DNA of 64,000 nt from Archilochus colubris (Eukaryota; Chordata; Aves; Apodiformes; Trochilidae). The stretch is from assembly GCA_023079485.1 (NCBI GenBank), contig CM041086.1, positions 16,438,401-16,502,400 on the forward strand, in the 5' to 3' direction. Each line of letters begins with the position of its first letter. The stretch's first letter is position 1. The translations under genes were made by a program, and so were the position numbers. Below are positions 1 through 27,797 of the stretch, in pieces. The notes under the pieces are model-generated. The model was not told the origin of the DNA. It made no database searches and saw only the letters and a list, made by a program, of their open reading frames with translations.

Positions 1-3000
1 GGTCAGCCTTTAACTCTATCAACAAGATTTTTCTAACGAAACCATTTTAAAGAGGAGCAGTCACATCACATCCACTATAACCTTTATGTATTTTCTGCAA
101 GAAGACTGAGGACAAGAAAAATAAAGCAGACACGGACTGGCTTGGGAATCTACTAAATCCACAAGGGATAATGCAGGGAATACCCCTGAAAGGTTCCCTG
201 GCCTCTCCATCAAGTATTCCTGTTTCCATTTGTTGTCCTCTGTGTTTTGTCAGGATTGCCTTCTGCAGCTGTGAGCCAGGTGGGAGAAGCAGGATATTCT
301 TGGGGTTCAGAGGCTTCATTGCTCACTACAGTCTGGCTGACCTGAAGTGCAATCTCTTTCCAAGTTAATCTGAAAGATACACTGCCTGAAAATGCCTGCA
401 CAGCCATCACTCTGAACCACAGGGCTTCCAGCAATGGAAAACGAATCACTCAGGAAAAATTTAGAAAATTTAAACTAGTCTATAGAACCTTTTTGCAGAA
501 GAAAAGACTTGCTAAGACATCGTGATGCCTGGCAGCAGGCAACCTGCAGGCCTCTCTGCCACTTGAGAGCATTTGTGTGGTGTAGAAGCAATGGCCAAGG
601 ACAAAGTGTTCCTGTCAGAAATGAGGACATTAGATTCCACTGCTGCAACTGCCTGGCAGAAGAGAGATTAACAGCCTAAACAGCCTAAAAGCCAAACAGA
701 TCCTGCTCCTTTGTCTGATTTAGGCTTCTCAGCAGAGCCTGTGACAAACCACGCAATCCCTTTCAGGGATCCCAGGTCTTTGCAGAAGGAAGGATCTGGA
801 GAGCATGGAGGTTTCATGCCCACAGCACAGGGAGCCAGGACAAACAGGAATGAGAAATCTTCACTGTCAAGCTGCTAGAAGGAAGGAAAGGCAAAGGCTT
901 CAGCATCCTCAGGACTGGAGCTGTCTCTGCTGGACAAATGCAGTCCTGCATGTGGCAGGTGAGGGGGAAAGAAGAATCTTCTTTTGTAAAGAGATTCATT
1001 GCTCCCAGATGGGTTACTCAGCAAAGAGATTTTCTGGGGAAGAAGACAAGACTTCCTGCATAGCTAGCAATGATTCAGAAACCCTCCCAGGCATTTTGAC
1101 AAACCCAGCCATTACCCTCCTCATCTTGGACAGCTCCTGTTTCAGCAAATTGGTAACACTCGTCAGCATCTGCTTGTCTCCCACCCACCATTTCTGAGGT
1201 CTTCAAAGTCTTTTTGTTTAATATATTCAGTGTGTTTTCATTACATTCTGGGTTTATCCTAAAGCTGAATCCATTCAGATGCAGCTGAAAATGCATTTCC
1301 CCACAAGAATTTGCCTGCTATGGCAGAAATGTAGTAAAGAAAAAAAACAACCAACCCAGACAGCAAACACATTTTAACCACCTCTCCCTCTTGCAGTTGG
1401 ACTATATTCCTCCAGAATTCCTTTGATCCCTCAGTTTGCTTGAATTCAGGCCCAATAAGGTGCCATTGGTCTCAGCAAGAACTCATGGTATTTGGTAAGA
1501 CCATCTTCTTGCTAGGGTATATCATGGGAATGTCATAATCTCATCTCTCTGTGTTGAAATAAGCTATAACTCTAAAAGCCACCTCTGGAAAATTATTAAC
1601 AGGTGGAATATGAGAGGTAGAGACACAGCAGTAAGAATCCAGTTGTGTGTTGTTACAAGAATGCAGGTCCTCAATGACAAGCACACACACAGCTCAAAAA
1701 GAATAGAGTTTTCTCCCCACCTTACCCTACCCACCCATGAATCACCACACTCATCCATAAGCCACCCAGAAATCATCCCCTTTAGAAGATCTGTCCTGAA
1801 AGGGGCAGGTATGTAGCTCTGGGGTCTGAAGAATTTGAGTAAGACAAAGCTGTGGAGACTAGGAGTATCTTTTTATAGAGCCAGAGAAGTGACTGGAAAA
1901 AACCAGACAAGCCTTGAAGTACACAAACTCTCCTTTGGGTGTCTTCTCCACGTGCCAGAGCTCTGTTGTGAAAGTATCTCAGACCCAGCATATAAAATAC
2001 AATAGATGTCACTAGGAAAGGAACATTTCTTCATTTCCCTACAGACAGAACCCTCAGTGTTACCAGAATTAAAATGCTGTTTCTCTCCACAACAGCTGAG
2101 GAAGAAATGAATATAATACATTAGCTCTGATATTTGGTTTGTGTTGAATTCTGATGGATGAAAGATCTTACAGCTTCTAAATACAAGCCCCTTTTACAAA
2201 AGATATTCCAGTCAAACTTCTTCCCTCTCCCCAGCCCCCAGTTTCCACCCATTAGAGGATGTCTGACTTCTCTTCCCACCACAAGGTGTATGAATGAGGA
2301 TGGCAAAGAGCAGGTATTTATATCTTCTTAATGGTAGCCCTATTTTCAAAGCTGTCTCCTTAAGGCATTCATTAAGACAGGGGCTTGTAAAGTGGTGGAG
2401 GCAAAGGAGTAAAAGTTACACTACTATAAAAAAATCAACCCACTTTTTTTTTACGTTGAAGTAATATTTTCCATGGTATGGATTACCCAAGGTGAGCAGA
2501 AATGACCAATCAATAAAAGGTCTGGAAATTCCTTTTGTTTTTTTAAAGTGTAAAAACAGTAGCAATTGTGCCCTCTACATCCAGCAGTTGTGGTTAAACC
2601 AAATATTTGGCACCAAACTCCTGGTAAGGACTCCCAATAAACCAGCCTTTATCCAGAGCCTCAGGATGGTCCCTTTTTTGTAAACCCAGCAATCCTGCTT
2701 GTGGCCCAGAGCAAAGTTTAACCATCTGCTCTGTTTGCTAAAGGTTCTCAAGGTGTTTGCTAGCAGATGTTGGTGAAAGCACAGTAACATCACTATTTTA
2801 CAAGCTCACACACAGAGGCAATGTGTGACCAGCTACCCACCTGCTGCACACTGCAGCCACTCAACTGTTTGCATAAAAATTGAGACCATCCTGACAATCC
2901 ATGCTCCAAAATGAGAATTTTTCATTGCTTTACCTGCAAATATTATCCTTAACAATTTCTGCCTGTGATGTATGTTCTTAAGCCAATGTGTTTTACCTCC

Positions 3001-3537
3001 AATGGACCTGATTTATCTCAAATTCATTGCATGCAATGCAAACACCCTGCAGTTTAAAAAAACAAATACTTCATTAGAAACCATTTTAATGAGCTCTGAC
3101 TTATGCATAACTGTGGGACACCTACTAAAGGGAAGAATGAAAATGGAGAAGTGAAAATAGGGGTTAATTATAAGGTATCTTCATGCATAGCAGAGAAGCA
3201 GTAAAGTTTAAGTATTATATATAAAGCACATACATACTTTGCAAGTCTGTTCACAGACACAGTGAAGTTTGTTTTATATTCCCATGATCGCTCACCCTTT
3301 TTTAGCACTTTGCAGAAATAAACTCCACACTTCCTAAAATTTAATGGCAGCTTGTTCTAAATTTGAGGAGTCATTTCACCCTTGCTAACAGCCCAGGGAA
3401 AGTATTCTGTGAATGTCTCCTTTTGCTTCCAACTGCTTCACACTATATTTGGGTATCTCCAAGATCGTTCCTTTCTCCATCACATTTAGCATCCCTTTAT
3501 CTCTTCCCTCCCTCTGACATGGATGCTAAAATGGAAT

Positions 3538-3841
3538 TGTAGTGAGACAGGACCAGGTGCCCTGAGTTATTGATGAGTGGGTGTGGGTTCACCTGTGTCT
3601 GGCCTCCCTCCTGAGCATGTGCAGGAGCAGGGGGCCAATAAGAGAGCAGCTGACACCCATGGAGAGAGCTCTCACTCTTCAGTGAGGATGGAGAAGTCCA
3701 CAGCTCGAGGAGCCCCAGGAGCAGGCAAGAAGGGGTAGATCCCGGAGCCCCAGGAACAGCCCTAGGACATGGTCCAGGAATGGGCTAAACCCCGAGGCCT
3801 CAGGAGCAGCCCTAGGAGCAAGAAGGGCTCCTCCCGCTACA
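3538..3841. mobile_element. Solo LTR of an avian endogenous retrovirus, 304 bp, with 6-bp target-site duplication
   Basis: The element begins TGTAG and ends CTACA, a perfect 5-bp terminal inverted repeat of TG...CA form. It is flanked directly by TGGAAT on both sides (3532-3537 and 3842-3847), a 6-bp target-site duplication. An AATAAGAG-type A/T element lies near 3636. The right half contains degenerate CCC(C/T)AGGAGCAG-like repeats. No internal retroviral genes adjoin it, so it is a recombined solo LTR. A 6-bp duplication fits class II (ERVK-like) elements or alpharetroviruses; the family is not identified. Orientation is uncertain. Confidence 0.8.
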
Positions 3842-5346
3842 TGGAATATATCTAAAAGCTCTCAAGGCTCCATAGGAATAGACAAGTATCTACATCCTAC
3901 AAACTGGGGGGGGGTTTGTCCAAGCTGGCAATTCAGGCAAAGGATTTTCAAAAAGAAACTAGAAATTCCAATTCCAGTACAACATTTAAATGTGGCTATA
4001 ATGATATATGGCTTATAGCTCTCATGAGAAAGGAAATATTCTCTTTTATAAAAGGATTTGGTGAATATGAGGCAGAGTAACTGCTTAGTAGGAAATCAAA
4101 ATGGAAGGGGGAGAAAAAAAAAAAGCTAAAAGTTACATTACAGGATGCAACAACAGAAATATGCATGTCTCCCTCAGGCCCTGAGCCAGAGTGGCTGCCA
4201 AACCTTAGTGTAAGAAACTCCACCCTCTTCTGCAGGACTAGTTTGGAAACTCCTGACAATTACAGGGACTAGTAATGCTGATCAAGCTGGCAGGAATAAA
4301 AGAAATAATTGACAAATTGTTCGTATATCTTGGTCCCTGAATGTCACTAACTCAGGCTGACATTTACAGTCCCTTCTAAATGGTGCCCTGAGCACGGAGC
4401 AGTTTGCTTGGCTCTCTTGCCAAAAGTTCCCAAACAGCTTGGGGATTTAAGAGCTCCCCACAATGTAATACTAATGAGGCAACAAATGCTTTATAATCCT
4501 AAGTATTTCATTAAGAAGTGATTTGGGAAACCTGCAAAAGTGACTCTTTACCCCTTCTGTTTCCCCTTACTCCTTCTCACCTCTAGGAAGAAGCAGAGTT
4601 AATTCCTGCCCCCTCACTGAGACACTTCCATATTTATCTACAACAGGAAGGGTGGCACTTCCTGAGCACTCTGGGATTCGAGCAAAGGTTGGATGCTAAT
4701 GACCACAAACCCTCCTGCAATCCAGACCAGGGCATTTCCCCCTGTATCAGCCTGTGTGTGTTTTTAAAAACCATCCTGCAATCCAGCCCAGAGTTACTCA
4801 CCAGCTTCACTCTTTTACCTAAGCAGAGGTATTTTGCACTGAAGCCAATTTTTCTAGTAAGATGAGAGAGGGCTTTTGAGAAGATGACATAAAATTATTA
4901 TTACCTCTAAAAGCTACAACTTTACAGTGAGGGAGCCAATATTAGTGTCTGCATGGAGGCTGAACCTAGCCCAGAGCTGTGTGTGCTGGCTGATCACAGC
5001 ACCTCTAGAGACATTGACTCCAACCATGTGAACAGTTCCAGGGAAGTCCCCTGTTCTTCAAGTCAGTCACATATCAGACTTTTAGAGTAATTTGGTGCTG
5101 AAGTTGAATGGAAGCCAGAGAGCTCCATTACATTGCAGGATCAAACAAGAATTGTTTTAGAGCCAAAGAGTGTCATGTCCTGTTTAAGTTACCCTCTAAC
5201 CTAATGCTCCCTGCCCCCCCAGGCAACAAAGGTGCAAGTCAGCCCTGCCAGGAGCTGCTGCAATTTTAGTGAAATCAATGGACTTGTCAGCTGTGGGGAA
5301 GGCTGAATGTGGAGAGGGATATTTAAACATTCCTCTGTCTCCTTTC

Positions 5347-5408
5347 TTTATTATTATTATTATTATTAATATTATTATTGATGTTGTTGCTATTGTTGTT
5401 GTTATTTG
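5347..5408. repeat. Imperfect trinucleotide repeat (TTA)n grading into (TTG)n
   Basis: About nine ATT/TTA units are interrupted by TAATATTATTATTG and then pass into TTG/GTT units. It is a simple microsatellite within the AMOT intron. Confidence 0.85.
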
Positions 5409-5429
5409 CATTGCACAGAACCTGGTTCT

Positions 5430-6010
5430 CCAGTAATGGACCCCAGATGGATGAGGAGAACAGATCCAGGAGGGGACAGATTGAGGGAGAGCTTCCATGA
5501 AGCTGAAGAGATTGGAACAAAGATACTGCAAGGGGCAAAAATTAAGGACACCAGGGAAAGAAACAAAGGAAGGTTCAGGAGAAGGTCTACTGAGGCAAAT
5601 ACAGAGCTTAGAGAAGAGAAGTCTAAAATTAACAAGGCAGCTACATCTGTACCTCGGAGAGGAGGAAGAGATAAGATTGGAAGAGGTTCACTTTGTATTT
5701 GGCCATTCCTCCTCTCCTGGCACAATGGTGTCCTGAATGGAGAGAAGAGTAGGAGACAAGGGGAGGGTTTGAGGAAGACACCAAGACACAGGTGGATACA
5801 GGCACAGTGCTGAGGGTGAGTGCCAGGAGGCAGGAAGGTGTCAGATCTGAAGGAGGAGAGAACAAATCCACAGTGGAGGAAGCCTGCTTGGTCATGAGAT
5901 TTCCTCCCCAGGCTCTCTATGGAGGAAGAATAGGAGTAAAGGAAGCAGAGGCTGGGAGTGGAAATGGAGCCTTTGAGAGGAAAGGAGTAGGCAGGAGGGA
6001 GAGGACAGAC
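5430..6010. repeat. Long purine-rich (plus-strand) tract
   Basis: The plus strand is strongly biased to A and G over about 580 bases, with few pyrimidine runs. The bias suppresses stop codons in several frames and produces the 135- and 214-codon open frames seen here on opposite strands. I see no splice sites or family signature that would make it coding. Confidence 0.6.
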
Positions 6011-6586
6011 AACTGTGACACAGGAGGGCAGCAAGGTGAGAGCCATGCATGAGCTGCAGGGCCAAGGTTACAGGAGAAAGTGCTCTGAAAGCTGCCTGGC
6101 TAAGCAGCTCAGATGTGTTTTCCCTCTTGGGAGGGAAGGGAGAGAAAACAACCAAGGTCATGCCCAGCTTATTACAAACACTGGGCACATATGATGATCT
6201 GCACTGTGCACCACGATGCCCTAGTGTAACTGGAACACCTGGCAAGGGGACAAGCTGCATTCATTTGATATTAGTTACCAGTCCATCCAGATCTGAATTT
6301 CTGCCAATTTCAGGATGTTGCCAGGGCTGGGATTTCAGTCCCAGCTCACTTTTATCAGTTGAAACACAAAGAAAACGAAACATGGCTGCTTAGACAAAAG
6401 CACTTCCAAGGAAATACAGATTTGTGGCTTATCTGTGCACAGCTCAGTGGTTTAGCAAACCAACCCAAAGCTAAGCAGATATCAACAGCTTTGAAGCAAG
6501 CAGATTTCCTTATAATTTGTCCCAAGTTCATTCCCACAGTCACTGGAACCCAAGCTACCTTCATTTCTCTCTCCCAGCATCCTTAC

Positions 6587-20269
<13,683 letters not shown>

Positions 20270-23202
20270 CTCAAACTGTGGTGCCTTTTGGGTGGAATGT
20301 AAAATCTGCCCTTGACCTAAGGAAAGGAGACACGGTTGTTAGCGCCTGAGCGGATCAAGCAAGGGGGCATTTAAGAGCAATAGTTTGAAATACAGAAAAA
20401 AACCCAGCAGGTTAGATTACCAAAGGTTCCCATAACAATAGGGGTCATTAAGGCCCTTGACCTAAGAAGGACTTTAGTGCCAGGGGGCAAAGCCTGGAAA
20501 GGTGATGAAAGGTGACTTGCAAGTTTATAGGAATATCAATGGACTGGAAGCTGTAGGGATGCATGCGGAATACCTCAGACAGCCAGGCTGCTTTCAGGCA
20601 GAAAGGAGACCAGTAATTCACAGGATGATGGTAAAAATGCCTAAAACCTGTTTGCTTTACACTCAGGGCTACCAACAGTGACATAAGCTTTCCATATCTC
20701 CAGGTAGACAAGGATTAAAGGGTGAAATCAGCAATTTGTCAGTTTTAAGGAAAAAAAAAAAAAGAAAAAGAAAAAAGAGAGGCCCGTTGAGATAGCACAT
20801 GGATCAAAGGAAGTAAAAAAAAAAAAAGCAAACTCTTAGCTTAGATCGTTTAAAGCAATTAATGAATGCCTCGTTAGCCAGCAGCTTCTTAGAATTATGA
20901 AATATCCAGAGTGAGATCAGCACCCAGGCTCCCTGCTGCAGAAATCTCTCTGTCCTGCTGCAAGCAGGGACTCTGTGACTTCCTGCTACACAAAGGCAAC
21001 CAAATCCTCACACATCTTAATATTGTCAGCTGAATGCATGCAAATGCAAGAGGAGGAAAAAGAGTTGTCTGATCTGAGGAACAGAAAAAGACCTCTAAGT
21101 GGCAGGAAAAACCACTGTGTACCAATGGGGGAAACACAAAGAGCCAGTGTCAAATATATCCGAAATCCAGCTCCAGTCAGTGACCAACAGTGATTACACT
21201 TTGCTTGGTCTCCTAGTGGAGTTTGGAATTTGTCATGGAAACTTAAGCCCATTTGTCCTTGCGTGAGATGAATTATCCAAAATTAATTACACTTTTGGGA
21301 CATTTCACTAAAAGCAGAGCTACTTTAGAGATAGAATAGTTAAAGAGTATGTTTTACTTGTTGGCTAAGCTGTGGCTCTGTCCTGACAGCAGAAGACACA
21401 CTGGTATTCCAGCACTTTATTTTGACACCTTTTTTCCATGTAACTCTGTCCCTTAGCAAAAGGTAACTTGCTCACAACAGCCTGCTCCATGGCAGGACCA
21501 GGGATGGGCTGCAAGCAGTCAGCAGACCTCAAGGGTCTGCTTTGTTCTACATCTCCACAACCACCCAGCTGCAGGAGTCTCCTCCTATAAACACAAGGCC
21601 TGAACACATCAGGCAGACAGAACCCTTCTGCAAAAGTTCATGAAGAGAAAGTTAAAACCCCCTTCATTCCAGGCTTCCTTCAAGCCAGGAACAGAGGCCA
21701 GAAGATGACTTCTGAAATCCTATTTGAAGTGGCACATACCTATTTCCTTCACTTTGACTTCCTTGGTAAGGAGTTCTGCCACATGGAGGGGACACACTGA
21801 GCCTTCCTCCTGCAAGTCCAAAATCTCCACTCAGAGATGGCTTCAGTCTCCTCTTCAGTTGGCCAGATCACTTGATACTCCCCTCACTTCCAAAATAATT
21901 CTGAGGAAAGCATTGAAAACATCATTTTAATCAGCATATGAAAGCCTAGAAATAATAAACCTTGGGCCATATTTCAGATTTTTCTTTTGTAGCTTCTTGT
22001 TCTCATCCAGAGCCCAACAATTTTGATCCCTTTAAGATGAATGACACCCCACCACCACCACCACCACCCTTGTCCCTAGCAATCTACTCCAGCTGCTGTT
22101 TTAATCATGACAATTTATGCTCCAAGATTAAATGTTGCCAAGTAATGCTCTGTCCCATCTGTGCCTCCAAGTGAAACAGTGATTAAAACCCACTAATTCT
22201 TTAACTCCATTGTTTTATTTTTTGCTAAGAACGAAAGCTGCAGCACAGATGATGATACCCTGTGCTTATGGCTCCTTTTCCAGCAGTGCTGTATATTTCA
22301 AGCTCTATCAGCAGAAAGCCTTTGATGAAAGGTGATAGGGTTAAATGCTTTATAAACCTCAACAAATTATGCCTCAGAAATGCCTGGGAGAATGACCAGT
22401 GTACGAATATCAGCTTTATTTTACAGACTGGGAAAGTGAGGGGAAGAAAAGGACACTGACAAAGTATATGCCAGAAATATATTGCAGAGCACAGCCCTAA
22501 TTCCCAAAACATTCTTTAATTACATTACTTTTCCCCTGCAGAATGTAAGGCACTACAGAAACTTTAACCATTGAGGGGAGAATCAGGAGAACACAGACAA
22601 ATGTGCTCTTAGGCAACATTTCTCAAGATGCAGTTAAATCTGCTACTGATGATGTCCTTTAAAAAGGCCTGAAAAAGGCAAACAATGCAAAAACTTTGCA
22701 GGCAGGCAATTAAAATAGAACCAGTGAAATTAAAAATACTCATTGAGATGTGTAATTTAACTTAATTTCCTGGAATGTTGCAAAAAATAAAAGTCAACAG
22801 ATGTAGTGAAGGAACGCAGCCGTGGATACTTCTGTCTCTGTCTTATTATGGCACACATCCACACCCAACAAAAATTCTCAGATCTGCAAGTTAAATACTT
22901 GAGGTGTCAACAGCAATTTCAAGGCACATGAACAATATCTAACTCGGGAACAAGGCTGTGTTGTGTGGTATGGTACTTCAAGATGGTGGTTGAAAAAAAC
23001 ATCTAATGTCAAATTCTTAACTGGTGACTTAGCTTGAGAGGGATATATTGAAAACAGCTGCCAGCAAATATGCAGTAAAGAACCTTTAAACCAGGCATTA
23101 AGATAGCAGATAACTAAAGCAATTTCTAGCCTCTTTTCTCAGTGTTGCACAACAGAAGTTAAGGACTTCTTGTCCCTCTCATACCAGTATCTTCTTATTT
23201 CT

Positions 23203-23227
23203 TCCCCCCCCCCCTTTTTTTTTTTTT
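23203..23227. repeat. Homopyrimidine tract C(n)T(n)
   Basis: A run of about ten C is followed directly by a run of about fifteen T, just before the sequence AAGCAAAGTTG. It is a low-complexity pyrimidine block. Confidence 0.85.
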
Positions 23228-26200
23228 AAGCAAAGTTGCCCTAAGCAACCCTTTTTATTAGAGCATAAAAAGGCTTTTATTATGCAATATGATGCTGCCT
23301 TTCCACCCAAAGATTTCTTTTGTCTCAACTGGAAAAATCTAAGGGGGGCTGAGGGGGTGTATGTGTTTATTTTTTAATGCAAAGATACAACCCAGCTTGA
23401 GATTCTGCCTCTCTGCCTTCAAGATTTTCTCAACAGACAAATTCAATCTGTGCCTGTTTAACTCCTTCAGACATTCAAGGAAGTAGTTTGGTATGCAACC
23501 ATTTCACACACAGAGTTTCATTCCACAGCAATACAAGCTTATTCTGCTGATCTGATGAAGGGAGGGCACAGTTTACACTGAAAGGATTTAAGTATTTGCC
23601 GGGCCTGAATACTGCTAATTTTAGTGTGGATGCAAAGTAGGAATCAGCCTGGAAATCCAAAACAAATATGAAGACATTTTGGCCAACAAACTCACTTTCT
23701 TTAAATACCAACTGTTAGCATTAAGGCCATTTATTCCAGTTCCATCCCATTTTTTTTTTTTTTTTTTAAGAAAGATCTTGTGCAACTAACTCGGGTGGCA
23801 GCATTTCTGGAATCTGTTTTCTGAGTGCGCTAGAAACTTATGGCAGAACCAGTGAGTTAACTTTTCTGATGTAATGAAACACAAAAAAATGAATAGCACG
23901 ATTGGTACTGAGGCCCATGTGTTATTTATTTGGACACCAAATTCTATTTGTGTTAGGCTCTTCCAGCAATTTCAGCTTCCAGTGTGCCAAAGATGGAAAT
24001 TAGTGAGGTGCACTGGAAAAGTTGTTATGATAGAGCTGGAAGGAAATTGGAATAGTTTCTGTACACGTTTTAAAAAGACATATTTGGGGGGTTAGCTTAA
24101 TATTAAGATGGACAGGGCTGAATTCAGACTACCAACAACTCTGCAAAACTCTTATTGGTTTATGGATTGGATGGTGCACTATTTAAAACCATAAAGCCCA
24201 AAACCACCCCACTTTTCAAAGGGCAAATTCAGGTTTAGAACAATTCTGTTCCAAGGAACCACTGTGAGGTAGATTTCCCAGGCTGAACCAACTGTGCAGT
24301 TTGTTCCTGAAATTATTCATCTTAACTTTATATCTGTATGTTATTGAGTGAAACTCTGAAACTGGCAGAACTAATACAGGGAATGCAAGTAGTGTTGCAT
24401 GCAACCACACTGAGATTAAGAATGGGGGTAGAGAGAGGCAGAAGAGGAAGAAAAGACCCATGTTTGCAGGGCACTGCATAAAAACCCAGTTACTGAGGCT
24501 GCTGTCTTACACATCATGTCATTATGCACAAGAACCTTGCCAGTCCCTTGTGAGGAAGCAAGATTATTGAAGAATTTGAAGTTATAAGAGTGCCAGGCAG
24601 CACATTTCTGTACAGCATGCAAATATTTTTCAGCATTATAAAAATAAACAAGCTTAGACAAGTGAGCTACTCACCCCTGTTTGATGAGTGGCTATAATGC
24701 TATAGCTCAATTAACCTGCATGGAGCAATAATAACCTCATAAGCAAAGAGAAGCATCTTCAGCTTGTGAAACTAAGAGGAATGCAAGAGTCCCTGTGAGG
24801 ACAGCCTGTACATACTTGCCCAGAATTACTGCTTAGCCAAGAAGCTAATTATCTTACACATCAGGTGGGATGGGAACAGGTTCACCACCTTAAAAAGGCT
24901 GGAGTACAGTTAAGCACTTACAGTTTTACTACTAAATTGTGTGACACAAAACGACCCAGACTTCAAACCCAAGCAGTAAATTTTGCCAGTTCTGTGTTTT
25001 TCTGAAAAGGTGTGCATGGGATAGCTGCTGAGCCTGGTTGGCAAGAGGTGATGGGATGTTATCAGTCAGATGAAGTCTTAGGTTGGTTTTTGTAGGTGCA
25101 GAGTTATCTTCAGGCATCCCTGCACTCTGTAGGAGAGGAGGGGAACACAAAACAGAGATAGCAGCATAGGAAGGACTGGCAGTGAAGTCCCCAGGCAATG
25201 GCAGGGGCTGCCTCTCCTGCTGAGCCACCCCTTGTTTCATTGCAATGTGCCTCTGCTACACGGCCCAGGCAAAACCCAGCAGGGTGACTACCTGATCCTG
25301 CAAACTGTGCCTACCCTGTGAGACCACTGGAGACACGGCTGTTCCACACACACACTCACTTTGAAGTGGTGAGGAGCACAAGGGCGAGGTCCAAAATTAT
25401 TTAATGATTAGTGCAGGTTATCACTGAATGCTCTTCATTTCATTTCAGCCCTACCCAAGGAGGAGGAAGGGAGAGAAGAGATACGAGGAGAGGCTTTGAG
25501 AATCAAGGTTCCCCATGCCTGGCACCACCACCCAAACCTGCAAGGTGGCACACAACAAATCCCAGGGTTGGGATACCATTTTAGCTCCTGCTCCTAACCA
25601 GCACTGGCTTTCAGACTCCAACCATAAATCCCTCCCCAGCTTTCACTCAACCATCCCTTCTCTGTTTGCCTCCATCTGCTGACTCTGGCTCAGGTGATCC
25701 TGGAGGGTGGCACTGAGCAGGTGTGTGGAGCAGTGCCAACATTACTCATCTTCATACCAAAAGGACAGAGTCACTTGGCAAACAAGAAAAACTTCCTTCT
25801 TTTTAACTAAAAAACAAGAACATTGTCACCTGAAGGGGTGCAAAAATTAGGCATACCCATTGGATTAGATCATCAGGCAATTACAGTGAAAGGCCACCAG
25901 AATATCCAAGGATTGAGCATGGTGCTAACAATTCTCCAAAAGTCCACCTTCAGCAAGGACCAGACTGCCTCACCAAAAGCCAGGAATCATCCACCTCAAA
26001 TGCTCATAGACACAGAACAACATAAGAAAGTCTGGCAGACCTGAAGGAAAAGCAGCTTAGTCTAGCTTGAGATAAATAAGCCAAGAAATCAGGGTAGGAA
26101 GAACTTCTCTAAACAACATCTCTAAGGAAAAAACTGAAAAGACCTTACTTGACCTTTGAATTGCTGCTCCCTCACTACAAAGTATCAATTTCTTCACAGG

Positions 26201-27774
26201 CAACTACCTATAATCTTAACCAACATAATTTAGGTTTTATATTACAAAGGGAAAAAAAAAAGGAGAGAGAAGAGTAAACACTTAGAGAGCTGGTATAAAT
26301 AGGAATGCTTCATGGCTTTTAAGCATTGTGATAAGAACGCTATGGAATTTCAAACTCCTCCATAAACTGTCAAAAGTCAGAGGGGCACGAGGATTTATTC
26401 TGAATATACCAGCTTCACAGCAAAACCAGTCTAGGTCTATTAATACAGTTGTTTTAATTGGGAATACTTCTATGTGAATACAGCACATCATTCAGTTACC
26501 TAAACTACTCTGCAGCACTACCCCAGCACAGCTCACACAAGTGCAGAGTTGTTCTGCAATTCTGCTTATTTAATGAAACACTAATTCCAGCACAGGAGCT
26601 CTGCTGCTAACCTCCTGAAGGCCAAGATCTCACCTTTTAGATGCCTTCTTGAGCAAACCAGACCAAGCTTACACAGGTTTAGTCACATCAAGTCCCATTT
26701 CAAAGGACTACCTCCCGGCAGGCACCCAGCATCTGCTTCAAGCTTCACAGATTTCCAGTAATGCTCCTTGAAGAACTGGGGAACTGCTGCAAACCCAAGC
26801 TGCAAGTTGAATTCAGCATCAAGTTTTGTTTTGTCTTTTTAAGAATGCTCCACTTCTGGCTGCTGCTAGCACTCAGGCAGCACCCTGCTTCTGTCGTCAG
26901 CAGCCCCTGTCCCACAAGTATCCCAAGTATGCCTCAGCACCATTTTCATTGCATTGTGTGGTTTCTCCATTCCTTCACTGATTTAGTCCAGGCCTCTCCT
27001 CAGGGCTCTCAGATAATGAAAACCATGTGAGAGTAAAATGTAATCTTCAAACATGCAAACCAGTTTCATGTGCATTATCAGAAGGGAGCAAAACGTTGAC
27101 AGTGCACCATTTGTCCCGGCTGATGGGATCAGGCTGTTTTAATTGCCAGTGAGATAACAAAATAATAATAATAAAGAAGATTAGAATCACCACCTACGTT
27201 AAAAATAAAGTCAAAATTTCAACCTAAAAGTTTAAATCCTGAAAACAATGGAAATACACTCCCCAAGCAGATATATCACTTTCATGCTACCTTTAGGTAG
27301 TTTCTCCTCGGGTGTCACTCCTGATGTCCTGAATATTTGCATCTTAAGGTGACACAAAGGAAAACCACAGGTGCAGAAGGGTGTAGAGAAGAAAGCAATC
27401 ACTACAGTCTAACTTTACATGGAATTTTCTGGCTTTTTTTCTAGAATTCCACAACTTTAACTATTTTAAGCCCCCATATGGAGGAGCTCCTCTTCTTTCA
27501 CAAAGCAATTTTACAGAATCTAACAGGACTTGTCAGAGACTCCAGAATGCCAGCAGGCATGGGCCCTGCTTTTTTCAAAGGGCTGTTTTTTTCCTTTTTC
27601 TTCATGAAAAGAAAAAGTTAAAATACAGCTAACTTACCCATTGCCTGTTACCTCTCAGAGTTGGCAGTGCTCATTCTGGGGAGGTGTGGAAGGAAGGAGA
27701 AAAAACCTAATGCAGTACCAAGACAACCCAACAATCACAACCCCATTTTGTGATCTCAATGGGCAGTGTTGGAT

Positions 27775-27797
27775 TAAAAATAAATAAATAAATAAAA
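27775..27797. repeat. (AAAT)n microsatellite
   Basis: Four to five AAAT units stand in a row, ending in AAAAAGACTG. Confidence 0.85.

Larger units (their letters stand above)
1..6586 (-). other. AMOT: AMOT intron (5' part; downstream exon outside window)
   Basis: Intronic sequence follows the donor at 6586-6585. It holds the solo LTR at 3538-3841, a trinucleotide repeat at 5347-5408 and a purine-rich tract at about 5430-6010. I see no further coding exon, RNA gene or other element in it. Confidence 0.7.

Noticed and set aside
5402..6046. 214-codon open frame on the minus strand, the longest outside the two genes and the CpG islands
   Set aside because: It lies in an AMOT intron, has strongly pyrimidine-driven composition, no recognisable domain, and an overlapping long frame on the other strand. 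It is best explained by strand bias.
1..6586. A sixth AMOT coding exon inside the window
   Set aside because: I looked on the minus strand for the conserved KKKQ-type and Gln-rich coiled-coil continuation and did not find it, so the gene must continue outside.
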